A program made the translations under genes and the position numbers. A stretch of DNA of 64,000 bases from NCBI GenBank assembly GCA_021205095.1, contig JAJPYE010000038.1, forward strand, positions 120,089 through 184,088, written 5' to 3'. Numbering within the stretch: the first letter of the stretch is position 1; each line of letters starts with the position of its first letter. The notes under the pieces were generated by a model. That model did not search any database and was not told where the DNA came from. It saw nothing but the letters and a program-made list of their open reading frames with translations. This document shows, piece by piece, positions 43,120-51,621 of this stretch. This DNA is from Oscillospiraceae bacterium. Its GTDB lineage: Bacteria > Bacillota > Clostridia > Oscillospirales > Oscillospiraceae.

Positions 43120-45102
43120 ATGCAGGATTCGTTCGAGCATTTCCTCAGTCCGCTGACGATTCGGGGAAAGCGATGGAAAAATCGGTCAGTTGCGGCGCCA
43201 ATGGGGATGGTGGAAATAGAAAATGGCCATCTGACTGAGCACGCTAAGTATTTTCTTGACTTCTACGCCCAGGGCGATGTTGCAGAATATATCGTAGGAG
43301 AGACCGATGTGAACGTTGAGGGGTCTCGTGCGCCAAGAGAGCGGTATCGCTCCACACAGGAGCCGGATATGATGAACGGGCTTACAGAATGTGCGGCGCG
43401 TATCCACAGCCATGGTGCGCTGGCCATGCTGGAGCTGAGCCACTGCGGCGCAACGAAGCCTGATGAACCGGGTGCGCTTATCATGGGACCGATGGAATAC
43501 GTCAGAGCGTCCGATGGAGCGCATATTCACGCCATGACAGAGGAGGATATTGCCAGAACGGTGTCCGATTTTGCAGCATCGGCCAGAACATTGAAGCGCT
43601 GTGGGTTTGATGGAGCTGTCATCCACGCTGGCCATGAATGGCTGCCGCATCAGTTTTTGTCTCCCAGAACAAACCAGCGTACCGACCGCTTCGGCGGCAG
43701 TGTGGAGAATCGCGCCCGCTTCCTGGTCATGATTATGGACGGTATCCGGCATTTTTGCGGCGAGGACTTCATCATCGAGTGTCGGCTGTCAGGGTCTGAA
43801 AATACGACAGGCGGGTATTCGATGGAGGAAATGTGCCAGACGGCGCAGATACTGGCTCAACACTGTGACATCATCCAGGTATCAGCAGGCTTGTATTATA
43901 ACCCGGTAGATACGCTGATGATGAGCAGTATGTTCGATCCCCATGGCTGCAACCTTTCGGTGGCCGCAGAGATCAAGAAGCATGTGAATATTGCAGTGTC
44001 CGTGGTTGGCGGCTTCAACGACCCGGCGCTGTGTGAACAAGCTGTTGCAGAGGGACAGACAGATCTGATCGTTATGGGGCGACAGCGTTTGGCGGATCCC
44101 CAATTTGTAAAAAAATGCGAGGAGGGGCGTGCGGACGAGATCCGCCGCTGTATCCGTTGTACACGGTGCTTCCCCGGCCCGATGGAGCAAGTCCTGAGCG
44201 AGTTGACGATGACCGGCGGTGGGATGGAGAATGTTATGGAGCAGCTCAGCCGCTGCACAGTAAATCCGGCTTATAAGCATGGAGGCTTGGAGAGTTTCCC
44301 GCCCGCGAAAGAGAGCAAGCGTGTTCTGATTGTGGGTGGCGGCTGTGCGGGGATGCAGGCGGCTATTACGGCGTCGGAGCGGGGGCATCAGGTGATTTTG
44401 ATTGAGAAGGAAAAGCGTCTGGGCGGCATATTGAATTTTGCCCAGGATGATGCAGTGAAGCAGGATCTGGCTAACCTGGTCAAAAGCATGGAGGCAGAGC
44501 TGGCGTGGCTGCCGGTAGAGGTGCGTCTGAATACGTCGTTCACGGAGGAACTGCTGTCCAGGGAATCAATCGATGCGGTGATCGCGGCGGTTGGGTCGCG
44601 TCCAACGACCAGAAATATACCCGGAATGGAGTCCGACCATATAATGAAAGCCATAGATGCTTACAGACCCGGCACATATTTTGGAAACAGTGTGGTTGTA
44701 TTGGGCGGCGGGCAGACTGGCTGTGAGACGGCGATACATATAGCGCAGATCGGCTGCAATGTCACCCTGGTGGCTAAACATGAAAGGTTGTGTCCCGATG
44801 CGTATCGTTTGCATGGTATCAAGCTACGCAGCCTTCTTAAGGAGCTTGAGTGTACTGTGCTTTACAATACGGTATGCCAGGAGGTTAGGCCGGAGGGGGT
44901 TCTCATTCAGAGACACGACGGGACACAAAGGTGTCTTCCGGCGGATACAGTGGTGAACGCTTTGGGCATGGAGCCTGCGTCCTGTCAGACGATTAGCTCT
45001 GCCTGTGAGGGCCTGGAATTTTATTCCATTGGTGACTGCGTGAAAGCGCGTACTGTCTGCGAGGCGCTGGAGGAAGCTTACTTGACGGCAATAAAGCTTT
45101 AA
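43120..45102 (+). CDS. Old Yellow Enzyme family NADH:flavin oxidoreductase B
   Basis: 660 residues with the same plan as OYE A: TIM barrel, [4Fe-4S] linker with C-x2-C-x2-C (CIRCTRCF) and a fourth Cys after a longer insertion (27-30 residues), then two Rossmann folds (RVLIVGGGCAGMQAAITASE; VVVLGGGQTGCETAIHIAQ). The active-site motif is HAGHEW at 169-174; the catalytic tyrosine of 2,4-dienoyl-CoA reductase is replaced by Trp, and Gly by Glu. It is first in the operon of two FAD proteins, a HemW-like protein, a small protein and a permease. AAAGGA precedes ATG. Confidence 0.88.
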   Translation: MQDSFEHFLSPLTIRGKRWKNRSVAAPMGMVEIENGHLTEHAKYFLDFYAQGDVAEYIVGETDVNVEGSRAPRERYRSTQEPDMMNGLTECAARIHSHGALAMLELSHCGATKPDEPGALIMGPMEYVRASDGAHIHAMTEEDIARTVSDFAASARTLKRCGFDGAVIHAGHEWLPHQFLSPRTNQRTDRFGGSVENRARFLVMIMDGIRHFCGEDFIIECRLSGSENTTGGYSMEEMCQTAQILAQHCDIIQVSAGLYYNPVDTLMMSSMFDPHGCNLSVAAEIKKHVNIAVSVVGGFNDPALCEQAVAEGQTDLIVMGRQRLADPQFVKKCEEGRADEIRRCIRCTRCFPGPMEQVLSELTMTGGGMENVMEQLSRCTVNPAYKHGGLESFPPAKESKRVLIVGGGCAGMQAAITASERGHQVILIEKEKRLGGILNFAQDDAVKQDLANLVKSMEAELAWLPVEVRLNTSFTEELLSRESIDAVIAAVGSRPTTRNIPGMESDHIMKAIDAYRPGTYFGNSVVVLGGGQTGCETAIHIAQIGCNVTLVAKHERLCPDAYRLHGIKLRSLLKELECTVLYNTVCQEVRPEGVLIQRHDGTQRCLPADTVVNALGMEPASCQTISSACEGLEFYSIGDCVKARTVCEALEEAYLTAIKL

Positions 45103-45125
45103 TACTTTATTAGGAGGGAGTCACT

Positions 45126-46790
45126 ATGGAAGACGCAAAAAGCAGCGAGACCATGGCGCCAGTGAATGAAAACGAGATCCTGACCCAAAAGCCCACCGAA
45201 TACGGAAGGTTGAGCAACGACGATTGGCTCGGCCCGGAACCGATGATCGATGAGACTCAGATCGACGAGACGATAGAAGCTGATGTCGTGATAATCGGCG
45301 CAGGCATTGCGGGAATCTGCGCGGCACGTTCAGCGGCGGAAGAGGGTGCTTCGGTGGTTATCATTGAGAAGTCTGCTCATTTCAACTGCCGCAGCGGACA
45401 ATACTGTGTGATCGGCGGGAAAATTAACGAGTATTTTGGTCGTCCTGCCGTCGATCCTGACGTTGTGGCGGACAGAATCATGAGGGAGTGCCGCTATCGA
45501 ATCAAGCGGCCCATTATTTCCCGCTGGACGCACCATGCCCACGAGGTTTTTGACTGGTATATCTCAGCTATGCCGGATATGTATATAGCCAAGACCTCCG
45601 GGGAGAAAATTCCGCCGGAGCATAAGCGGTTTTATATGGCGCCTCTTAGCTGGCCGCAGCCGGAGGAATACGACTATCGGGAGGAGGAATACCCTGTCTA
45701 TCCGAACTCCCTGATATTTGTGCCGGGACACGCACCGCTGATTCGCCGCAATCTGGAGATATGCACGCAGGAATTGGGTGTGAAGGTCTATTATGGACAT
45801 TTTGCGGAGAAGCTGGAGCGAGATGGTGGTCGATTTACCGGCGTGCTGGTGCGGGATGCTGCGGGAGCGCGGTATATTCGTTTTCGGGCAAAAAAAGGCG
45901 TGGTCATGGCCACGGGAGACAATGCGGGCAATCCCGATATTGTGAAACACTTCATGCCGTCGGTATTTGAAAATCATATCCCTCTCACACCCATGAGAAC
46001 AAAGGATGTGGAGGGAAATCTCATCAACACTGGGGACGGGCTGAGAATGGGCGCGTGGGCCGGTGCCAAGGCAGATCAGTACCATACGGTGAATGCGCAT
46101 AATATGGGCATTATGTTTTCTGGGATGGGAAATACGCCTTTTTTGTTTCTTAACCGGCACGGTAAACGCTTTATGAATGAGAACGTTCCGGGTCAGCAGA
46201 TTGAAAACCAACTTGAAATGCAGCCGGGCAATATTCTGCATCAGATATTTGATGACAACTGGCGGGAGCAGCTCAAATATATGCCTCCAAATCACGGTGG
46301 CCTTTGCGAATACGAGGCGGAGGAATCCGACACCATGGGAGAGGCTATCTCCGAGGCGGAATTTCAGCGGGGAATCCAAAAGGGGAACATTAAGCGCGGG
46401 GGTACGCTGGAGGCACTTTTGGAGCAGCTAGATGTTGATAAGGCTGAAGCGCTGCGGTCTATCGAACGCTATAACAGCCTGGCTCGCAAAGGCCATGACG
46501 ATGATTTCAACAAGGCAGCGAAGCGCCTGTTCCCAATCGAAAAGGGGCCGTTTTATGCCACGACTTTTGGTCTTTCTCCCATGCTCAGTTGTATCGGAGG
46601 GCTGGAAAGTGATGAGGAGTGCCATGTGTTCAACGAGGCGGGAGATGTGATGCCGGGTCTATACGTGGCGGGAAATGTTCAGGGGAGCATTTACGCGGGG
46701 GAATACCCCATCTGCGTCCGGGGCATGAGTCATTCTATCTGTATGTTCTACGGGTATGTGGCCGGGAAAAACGCGGTAAATAACGTGTAA
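45126..46790 (+). CDS. FAD-dependent fumarate reductase-like flavoprotein B
   Basis: 554 residues, no signal peptide. FAD Rossmann fold DVVIIGAGIAGICAARSAAE near residue 50. The C-terminal MPGLYVAGNVQGSIYAGEYP motif is the usual substrate/FAD cap. It follows OYE B by 23 bases with an AGGAGG site. It is less like flavoprotein A than the protein at 46810 is, so the three FAD proteins may act on different steps. Confidence 0.83.
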   Translation: MEDAKSSETMAPVNENEILTQKPTEYGRLSNDDWLGPEPMIDETQIDETIEADVVIIGAGIAGICAARSAAEEGASVVIIEKSAHFNCRSGQYCVIGGKINEYFGRPAVDPDVVADRIMRECRYRIKRPIISRWTHHAHEVFDWYISAMPDMYIAKTSGEKIPPEHKRFYMAPLSWPQPEEYDYREEEYPVYPNSLIFVPGHAPLIRRNLEICTQELGVKVYYGHFAEKLERDGGRFTGVLVRDAAGARYIRFRAKKGVVMATGDNAGNPDIVKHFMPSVFENHIPLTPMRTKDVEGNLINTGDGLRMGAWAGAKADQYHTVNAHNMGIMFSGMGNTPFLFLNRHGKRFMNENVPGQQIENQLEMQPGNILHQIFDDNWREQLKYMPPNHGGLCEYEAEESDTMGEAISEAEFQRGIQKGNIKRGGTLEALLEQLDVDKAEALRSIERYNSLARKGHDDDFNKAAKRLFPIEKGPFYATTFGLSPMLSCIGGLESDEECHVFNEAGDVMPGLYVAGNVQGSIYAGEYPICVRGMSHSICMFYGYVAGKNAVNNV

Positions 46791-46809
46791 TTTTTACAGG
46801 AGGTAAAAA

Positions 46810-48708
46810 ATGAGTATAGCAAGTTCCAATGAACTGAAAGTAAAAAAGGACAAAATAGAAGGCCCCCCCGATCCTATGTCTGTTAAGCCTGCTACGCCAG
46901 AGGAGATCTCCAGGGCCCATGAAGCTGCCCGACGGGATGGGCGCGTATATGGCATTTGCGGGCCAGGAGACTGGCTTGGAGAGGCTCCGGTAATAGATGA
47001 AGAGGACGTGAAGCAGGTTATCCGTAAGGATGTAGTCGTAGTTGGCGGAGGCCACTCCGGGCTTCTGGCAACGCTGGGAGCAGTAGATGAGGGAGCATCT
47101 GTCGCTGCAATCGAGATCCAGCCAATGGACGCGTTCATAAAAACCACAGGCAAGGGAGCAGGGCCTGGCGGGTGGTATGGCGGTGATATTGGTCATGTAA
47201 ACTCAAAGTGGCTGATTGAAAAAGGATTTGGTCCTTATAATACCGGGGAGATCGTTTATGAGTTTTGTAAACGCACTTTGGGACACTGCGATCCGGACAT
47301 TATCCGACAATTCGTCACAAAATCCGGCCCTATGATGGATCGGATGATGGAGATTTACGACTCTTATCGTGAACGCCGGATTCTGGAGGATGGTGCGGTG
47401 TTCTTAAAGCGCGACATCCTGGGCCGGGAAAATGTAACTGTAGATTTTTCTGAGATGACCAAATCTCCGCAGGCGATCACGCATTGTCAATGCGAGGGGA
47501 CGGAGTATCCCATTGTACGGGGAGATTATAAATCCTGGCCGTGCAATATTCAGTTTTATGGACATCAGGGGAATAATATCGAATATTTCAATAAATATAT
47601 ACTGTATTATACACAGGATCACGGGGCAGAGTGGTACTATGAACATCAGGCGGTAGTGCTGGAACAAAATTCAGAGGGAGATGTGACCGGCGTTTATGCA
47701 GAAGACCTGAACGACGCAGGCAAGTACATACTGTTCCGGGCAAATAAAGGTGTTGTCGTGGCGGCTGGAGACTTCAAGGGTGATCCCAAAATGTGCTGGG
47801 CTTTGCTAAATGAGAGTATGGAATGGGGCGAGCGCTTCGGACAGACGGCTGATAGCTGGCATATGACGTCTACACGTAGCGGCACGGGACATAAAATGAT
47901 GTGCTGGGCAGGTGCGATCATGGAGACAACGCCGCGCGGGGCTATCAATCAGAAATTTGCGCCTTGCGGGCCATGGGGAACGGTGCCATTTTTACAGCTC
48001 AATACGTTAGGTAAAAGATTTTACAATGAGGCCGCAATACCGTGTGCTACGGGTATTTTCAATCGCCAGCCGGAAGGAAAGGCGTGTTATGTGACAGACA
48101 AAAAAGCCTGGGACACGGTGTATAAAGCCAGTCTTGACCATGGAGCGCCGAATTTTGGATTGCCGTCCATGACAGAAACGTGCCGAGAAAGCTTTGCCGC
48201 TATGGAGATCGGAAATCCAGATGGCAATAAAGTATTTGGCATGAACCTTCCGGGTGCAAATCGAATCCCGACAACCGTCTATGCCGCTGACACACTGGAA
48301 GAACTGGCAGATATGCTGGGCTATGAGGGAGCGGAAAAGGAGACTTTTCTGGCGGAAATCGCCCATTACAATGAGCTGTGTTATTCTGAAATGGGCGATA
48401 CGGATTACGGTAAGGACAAGGATCTGATGATTCCTATTGACGAGGCTCCGTTTTATGGAGGAAAATCCCGATTCAGTACGAAACCGTCGCTGGGCCTGGC
48501 AACATTGGCTGGCGTCGTAGCCGACAGCGAAATGCGTGTAGCCAGAGGCGGAGACAAAACCAAGCCTATCAAGGGCCTTTATACCTGCGGCAACTGCCTG
48601 GGCAACCGATATGGGCAGGAATACGTCTCGCCAATGGCGGGCAATTCCATTGGAATGGCAATGACTCATGGCTGGATCGCCGGTCAAAATGCGGCTCATG
48701 GAGTTTGA
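46810..48708 (+). CDS. FAD-dependent fumarate reductase-like flavoprotein C
   Basis: 632 residues. DVVVVGGGHSGLLATLGAVDEGA is the FAD motif, and the C-terminus has IKGLYTCGNCLGNRYGQEYV and NSIGMAMTHGWIAGQNAA. It resembles flavoprotein A (INSKW..E.G, HRT/KRT.G..DP.IIR.F..KSG.M.D). It carries a longer N-terminal extension of about 70 residues. It starts 19 bases after flavoprotein B, with AGGAGG, and is probably co-translated with it. Confidence 0.83.
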   Translation: MSIASSNELKVKKDKIEGPPDPMSVKPATPEEISRAHEAARRDGRVYGICGPGDWLGEAPVIDEEDVKQVIRKDVVVVGGGHSGLLATLGAVDEGASVAAIEIQPMDAFIKTTGKGAGPGGWYGGDIGHVNSKWLIEKGFGPYNTGEIVYEFCKRTLGHCDPDIIRQFVTKSGPMMDRMMEIYDSYRERRILEDGAVFLKRDILGRENVTVDFSEMTKSPQAITHCQCEGTEYPIVRGDYKSWPCNIQFYGHQGNNIEYFNKYILYYTQDHGAEWYYEHQAVVLEQNSEGDVTGVYAEDLNDAGKYILFRANKGVVVAAGDFKGDPKMCWALLNESMEWGERFGQTADSWHMTSTRSGTGHKMMCWAGAIMETTPRGAINQKFAPCGPWGTVPFLQLNTLGKRFYNEAAIPCATGIFNRQPEGKACYVTDKKAWDTVYKASLDHGAPNFGLPSMTETCRESFAAMEIGNPDGNKVFGMNLPGANRIPTTVYAADTLEELADMLGYEGAEKETFLAEIAHYNELCYSEMGDTDYGKDKDLMIPIDEAPFYGGKSRFSTKPSLGLATLAGVVADSEMRVARGGDKTKPIKGLYTCGNCLGNRYGQEYVSPMAGNSIGMAMTHGWIAGQNAAHGV

Positions 48709-48748
48709 TGAATAGGAAAAGAACTGCGGGGTATTCTGGGGTGATGAA

Positions 48749-49576
48749 ATGGATCTGAAGGGCGTATCAGTTTTTATCCGTACTCCGTTTGCACTTTGGG
48801 ACAAGGGCAGAAACGCGGTTTTGCCCTTGGGCGAGCCGGGACTTCGCTCAGCGTATATGGATGCGTTGAACCGGGAAATCAGCATACGTGGGAAGCTGCT
48901 GGAGGGGCGGAGTATTCACAGTATTCGCGTGGGTGGCGGAAACGCTACGACGCTGCCGTTGGATAAATTGGCGCGAATGTTATTGGAATTCAAACGGGAG
49001 AAAGAGGTGACTCCACAAGTAGAGCTTGTGTTGAGCGCAGAACCGCAAACGCTGCTATCATCCAGCCTAAGTGCATTGGGTATGTGCGATTATACCGGTA
49101 TTCGGCTGAAAGCCTTGAGCGCAACTGACAGACTGTTGAGTTCCATAGCTGCGCCTCATACCTGTGAAGAATTGGAAGACTGTTTGTATATGCTAGATGC
49201 CTTTCGCTGCCCGGCTATAGATTCAGTTCTGCTATATGGGATCCCTGGGCAGACTGAAAAGGATATGTGTGATGCCCTGATGGTGTGTACTGCGCTGCCA
49301 CAATGCGATCATGTCACATTACGACCTTACATGGACGGGAGTCGGGAAGCTTTGGCGAAAATACTATGTTGCGCAGAAAAATGGTTGACGGATAAAAATT
49401 TTATATCCTATGGAAATAGGCGGTTCGCGAGAAAAGGAGGAGAAAGTATTTATGAAATAAGCCGCAATAATGGAACGGATAGGATCGGCTTTGGATTAGG
49501 CGCTGTTACGGTTCTGAGCGGAGAGCAATGGGAGAATACGAGCGATGTAGAGACCTACTTGAATGAATATTCCTGA
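48749..49576 (+). CDS. HemW/HemN-like protein lacking the radical SAM cysteines
   Basis: 275 residues. Order of HemW signatures is clear: VGGGNATTLPLDKLARML in place of IGGGTPT, ELVLSAEPQTL, and DSVLLYGIPGQTEKDM. But the N-terminus reads SVFIRTPFALWDKGRNAVLP, where HemW has C-x3-C-x2-C; no such triplet is present. It is also shorter than HemW (about 380) and lacks the C-terminal domain. A catalytic [4Fe-4S]-SAM role is therefore unlikely. It may be a binding or chaperone protein for a cofactor, possibly in flavoprotein maturation. It follows flavoprotein C by 40 bases. Confidence 0.7.
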   Translation: MDLKGVSVFIRTPFALWDKGRNAVLPLGEPGLRSAYMDALNREISIRGKLLEGRSIHSIRVGGGNATTLPLDKLARMLLEFKREKEVTPQVELVLSAEPQTLLSSSLSALGMCDYTGIRLKALSATDRLLSSIAAPHTCEELEDCLYMLDAFRCPAIDSVLLYGIPGQTEKDMCDALMVCTALPQCDHVTLRPYMDGSREALAKILCCAEKWLTDKNFISYGNRRFARKGGESIYEISRNNGTDRIGFGLGAVTVLSGEQWENTSDVETYLNEYS

Positions 49577-49675
49577 GATGTATGAATTCCCAGGCGTTTG
49601 ATCAGGAAAATGCCTAAAAAACGGACGCAATGCTAAGATGTGTTGCAAAGATTACTTTTGAAGGAGACTAAAAAA

Positions 49676-50134
49676 ATGCAAATTGGTAAAAGCATGGACC
49701 CCTCAGAGTCCTATTACGCCTGGCAGCTCACGGCGAATCATTTGGCGGATGAGATACGAAACATCTGGCTTGAAAACAGCCGCAAGGGCCTTATCAGGTG
49801 GGATGAGCAATTCAGTGAGGAACCAGATCCCTTGGCGGGGATGCGAGAGGAGGGCTTCCGCAATCTGGTGGGATTGGATTATATTTTTTGCTGGGACAGA
49901 AGCGACGCCATGGACGAGTTTCCTGGGGAGCTTAGCGTCATCTGGAAGATAGGAACAGACCTGGAAGACAAACCCATTCGCTGCTACAAAACCTGGGTCA
50001 AGCTCCAGGAACAGGATTTTACCCTGCCACTTTTGAAGGATGAGCCGCACAAACGTGAGAAAACAAGGGAAGGATTCCGAAATGCCTTTTCCCAGTGGAG
50101 GGAGATGTATTTGTCCATTCTCAAAGAAGCATAA
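49676..50134 (+). CDS. Small acidic cytosolic protein of unknown function
   Basis: 152 residues from ATG 49676, selected by AAGGAG 8 bases upstream; a frame to 49640 is less likely. It is rich in Trp, Glu and Lys, with WQLTANHLADEIRNIWLENS and WREMYLSILKEA. No signal peptide, membrane helix or known motif is seen. It is in the operon between the HemW-like protein and a permease, so a role as an accessory or regulatory subunit is possible. Confidence 0.6.
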   Translation: MQIGKSMDPSESYYAWQLTANHLADEIRNIWLENSRKGLIRWDEQFSEEPDPLAGMREEGFRNLVGLDYIFCWDRSDAMDEFPGELSVIWKIGTDLEDKPIRCYKTWVKLQEQDFTLPLLKDEPHKREKTREGFRNAFSQWREMYLSILKEA

Positions 50135-50193
50135 GCGGTTTCGCACTACGTCTATAATGTTCATTAAAAAGTAAAAGAAAGAGGTAATTTTCT

Positions 50194-51540
50194 ATGTTAA
50201 TGGCGTTCCAAATCACCGCGTTGCTATTGTCCTGCATTCTAGTCATCGTATTGGTCTATCGGGGGATGAACCTGCCGTGCGCGATTTTAATCGGATGCTT
50301 GTGTATCATTCTCACAAACGGATTGAATCTGACAGAGACGGTCAGTGCCATGATGACAGAAGTGGGCAGTATGGCGACCAGTCTGATGCTGCCATATTTG
50401 TTGGGCGCAATTATGGCAAAGGTTCTGCTGGATACAGGCTGCGTGAAAAGACTTGCATTTGGCCTGTTGGACCTGTTCGCCAAGGGCCGGTCGCGCAAGG
50501 TGCGCTATGTGGTTGCGATGACGATTGCGCTTGTTGTCAACGCGCTGCTTGCCTATCTCAACCTGAATAACCCGTTGATTCAAGGCGCTATTGTTGTGGG
50601 TATGTGCGTTGCGGCGGATATTCCGCGCAGATACCTTCCTGTTTTGTGTATGCTTGGTTCCACAGTGGGAACCCTGTTTCCCGGATCCGTTTTGGTTAAT
50701 CTGTTTGCCGGTGCGTATTTCCAGGGATCCTCCTCCTTCGATGGCTGGCCTGTGCTGCTGATTGTTTCGCTGTTCGTTTTGTGTGCAGGTATTCTTATTA
50801 CATACCGCAGCATATGCAAGGATACTGCTGCAGGCATGAAATTCGATTATGGCCCGCTGCCTACCGGTGGGGAGGAAGGTGAGGGAGAGAAACATCTGCC
50901 CTGGTGGTGCGGAATTTTCCCCTTCGCCGCTATTCTGATCCCGTATATTGCATTTGGCTGCGAGGCGTGGCTTTCGATTTTGATTGGACTTGTCGTTACG
51001 CTGGTTTTGTATTTCCGTGAGCTGCCCAGGGTCGCGGAGGGAAAACAGCTCACAGGTGCCGGGGCGGTGCAAAACGCGCTGAATACCGGCTACACCCTGG
51101 CGGGTATGCCGACCCTGATGCTGTTCAATAACGCCCTGGCGGCGGCCATTGCGGCGACGGCTGCGTTTACCGTCATCAGCGACTGGTTTGCCAGCCTTCC
51201 CTTTGCGCCGCTGGTAAATCTGGGCATTTTGGGCTCGATCCTCACGGGTATTTCCTCCGGCCCCTCCGGCTACCTGCTGGGCTGCTCAGTTGCGGTGTCC
51301 ACCTATGTTCCTGCGGGCGTTTCTGCCGCTGCCTGCCGCTGCGTTATGATTGCATCGTATACGGTGCTGGATACGCTGCCAACCAATATGGCCTTCCTGG
51401 TGCTGGCAAGCTGGTCTGGAACCACTGTCAAGGAATCCTATCCGCCGGTGCTTAAAGCCACTGTTTTGGTTACAGCAGTAGGTGTGGCCCTGACGATTGC
51501 CTTGTGCCTCCTGTTCCCAGGCATGGCCGTCACGATGTAA
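50194..51540 (+). CDS. Predicted ion-driven permease 1 (GntP/ion transporter superfamily-like)
   Basis: 448 residues with about 12 membrane segments in two halves. The first half begins QITALLLSCILVIVLVYRGM and the second GFEAWLSILIGLVVTLVLYF; the conserved ISSGPSGYLLGCSV and DTLPTNMAFLVLA segments resemble GntP-type symporters. It is the same length as the permease at 56666. The operon context (OYE B and FAD proteins) suggests uptake of the substrate or its product. The family assignment is from membrane pattern and weak motifs. Confidence 0.7.
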   Translation: MLMAFQITALLLSCILVIVLVYRGMNLPCAILIGCLCIILTNGLNLTETVSAMMTEVGSMATSLMLPYLLGAIMAKVLLDTGCVKRLAFGLLDLFAKGRSRKVRYVVAMTIALVVNALLAYLNLNNPLIQGAIVVGMCVAADIPRRYLPVLCMLGSTVGTLFPGSVLVNLFAGAYFQGSSSFDGWPVLLIVSLFVLCAGILITYRSICKDTAAGMKFDYGPLPTGGEEGEGEKHLPWWCGIFPFAAILIPYIAFGCEAWLSILIGLVVTLVLYFRELPRVAEGKQLTGAGAVQNALNTGYTLAGMPTLMLFNNALAAAIAATAAFTVISDWFASLPFAPLVNLGILGSILTGISSGPSGYLLGCSVAVSTYVPAGVSAAACRCVMIASYTVLDTLPTNMAFLVLASWSGTTVKESYPPVLKATVLVTAVGVALTIALCLLFPGMAVTM

Positions 51541-51573
51541 TTAAAATCATTGAGGAAGTATAGCTGACAGTTT

Positions 51574-51600
51574 GCCCTCTGCACCTTTGTCGCAGAGGGC
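51574..51600 (+). terminator. Hairpin between permease 1 and OYE C
   Basis: A perfect 9-bp stem (51574-51582 with 51592-51600) and 9-base loop, 34 bases after the permease stop. The T tract is weak (CTGTGTT), so partial read-through into OYE C is likely. Confidence 0.55.
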
Positions 51601-51621
51601 TGTGTTAAGGAGGATTTTCGT

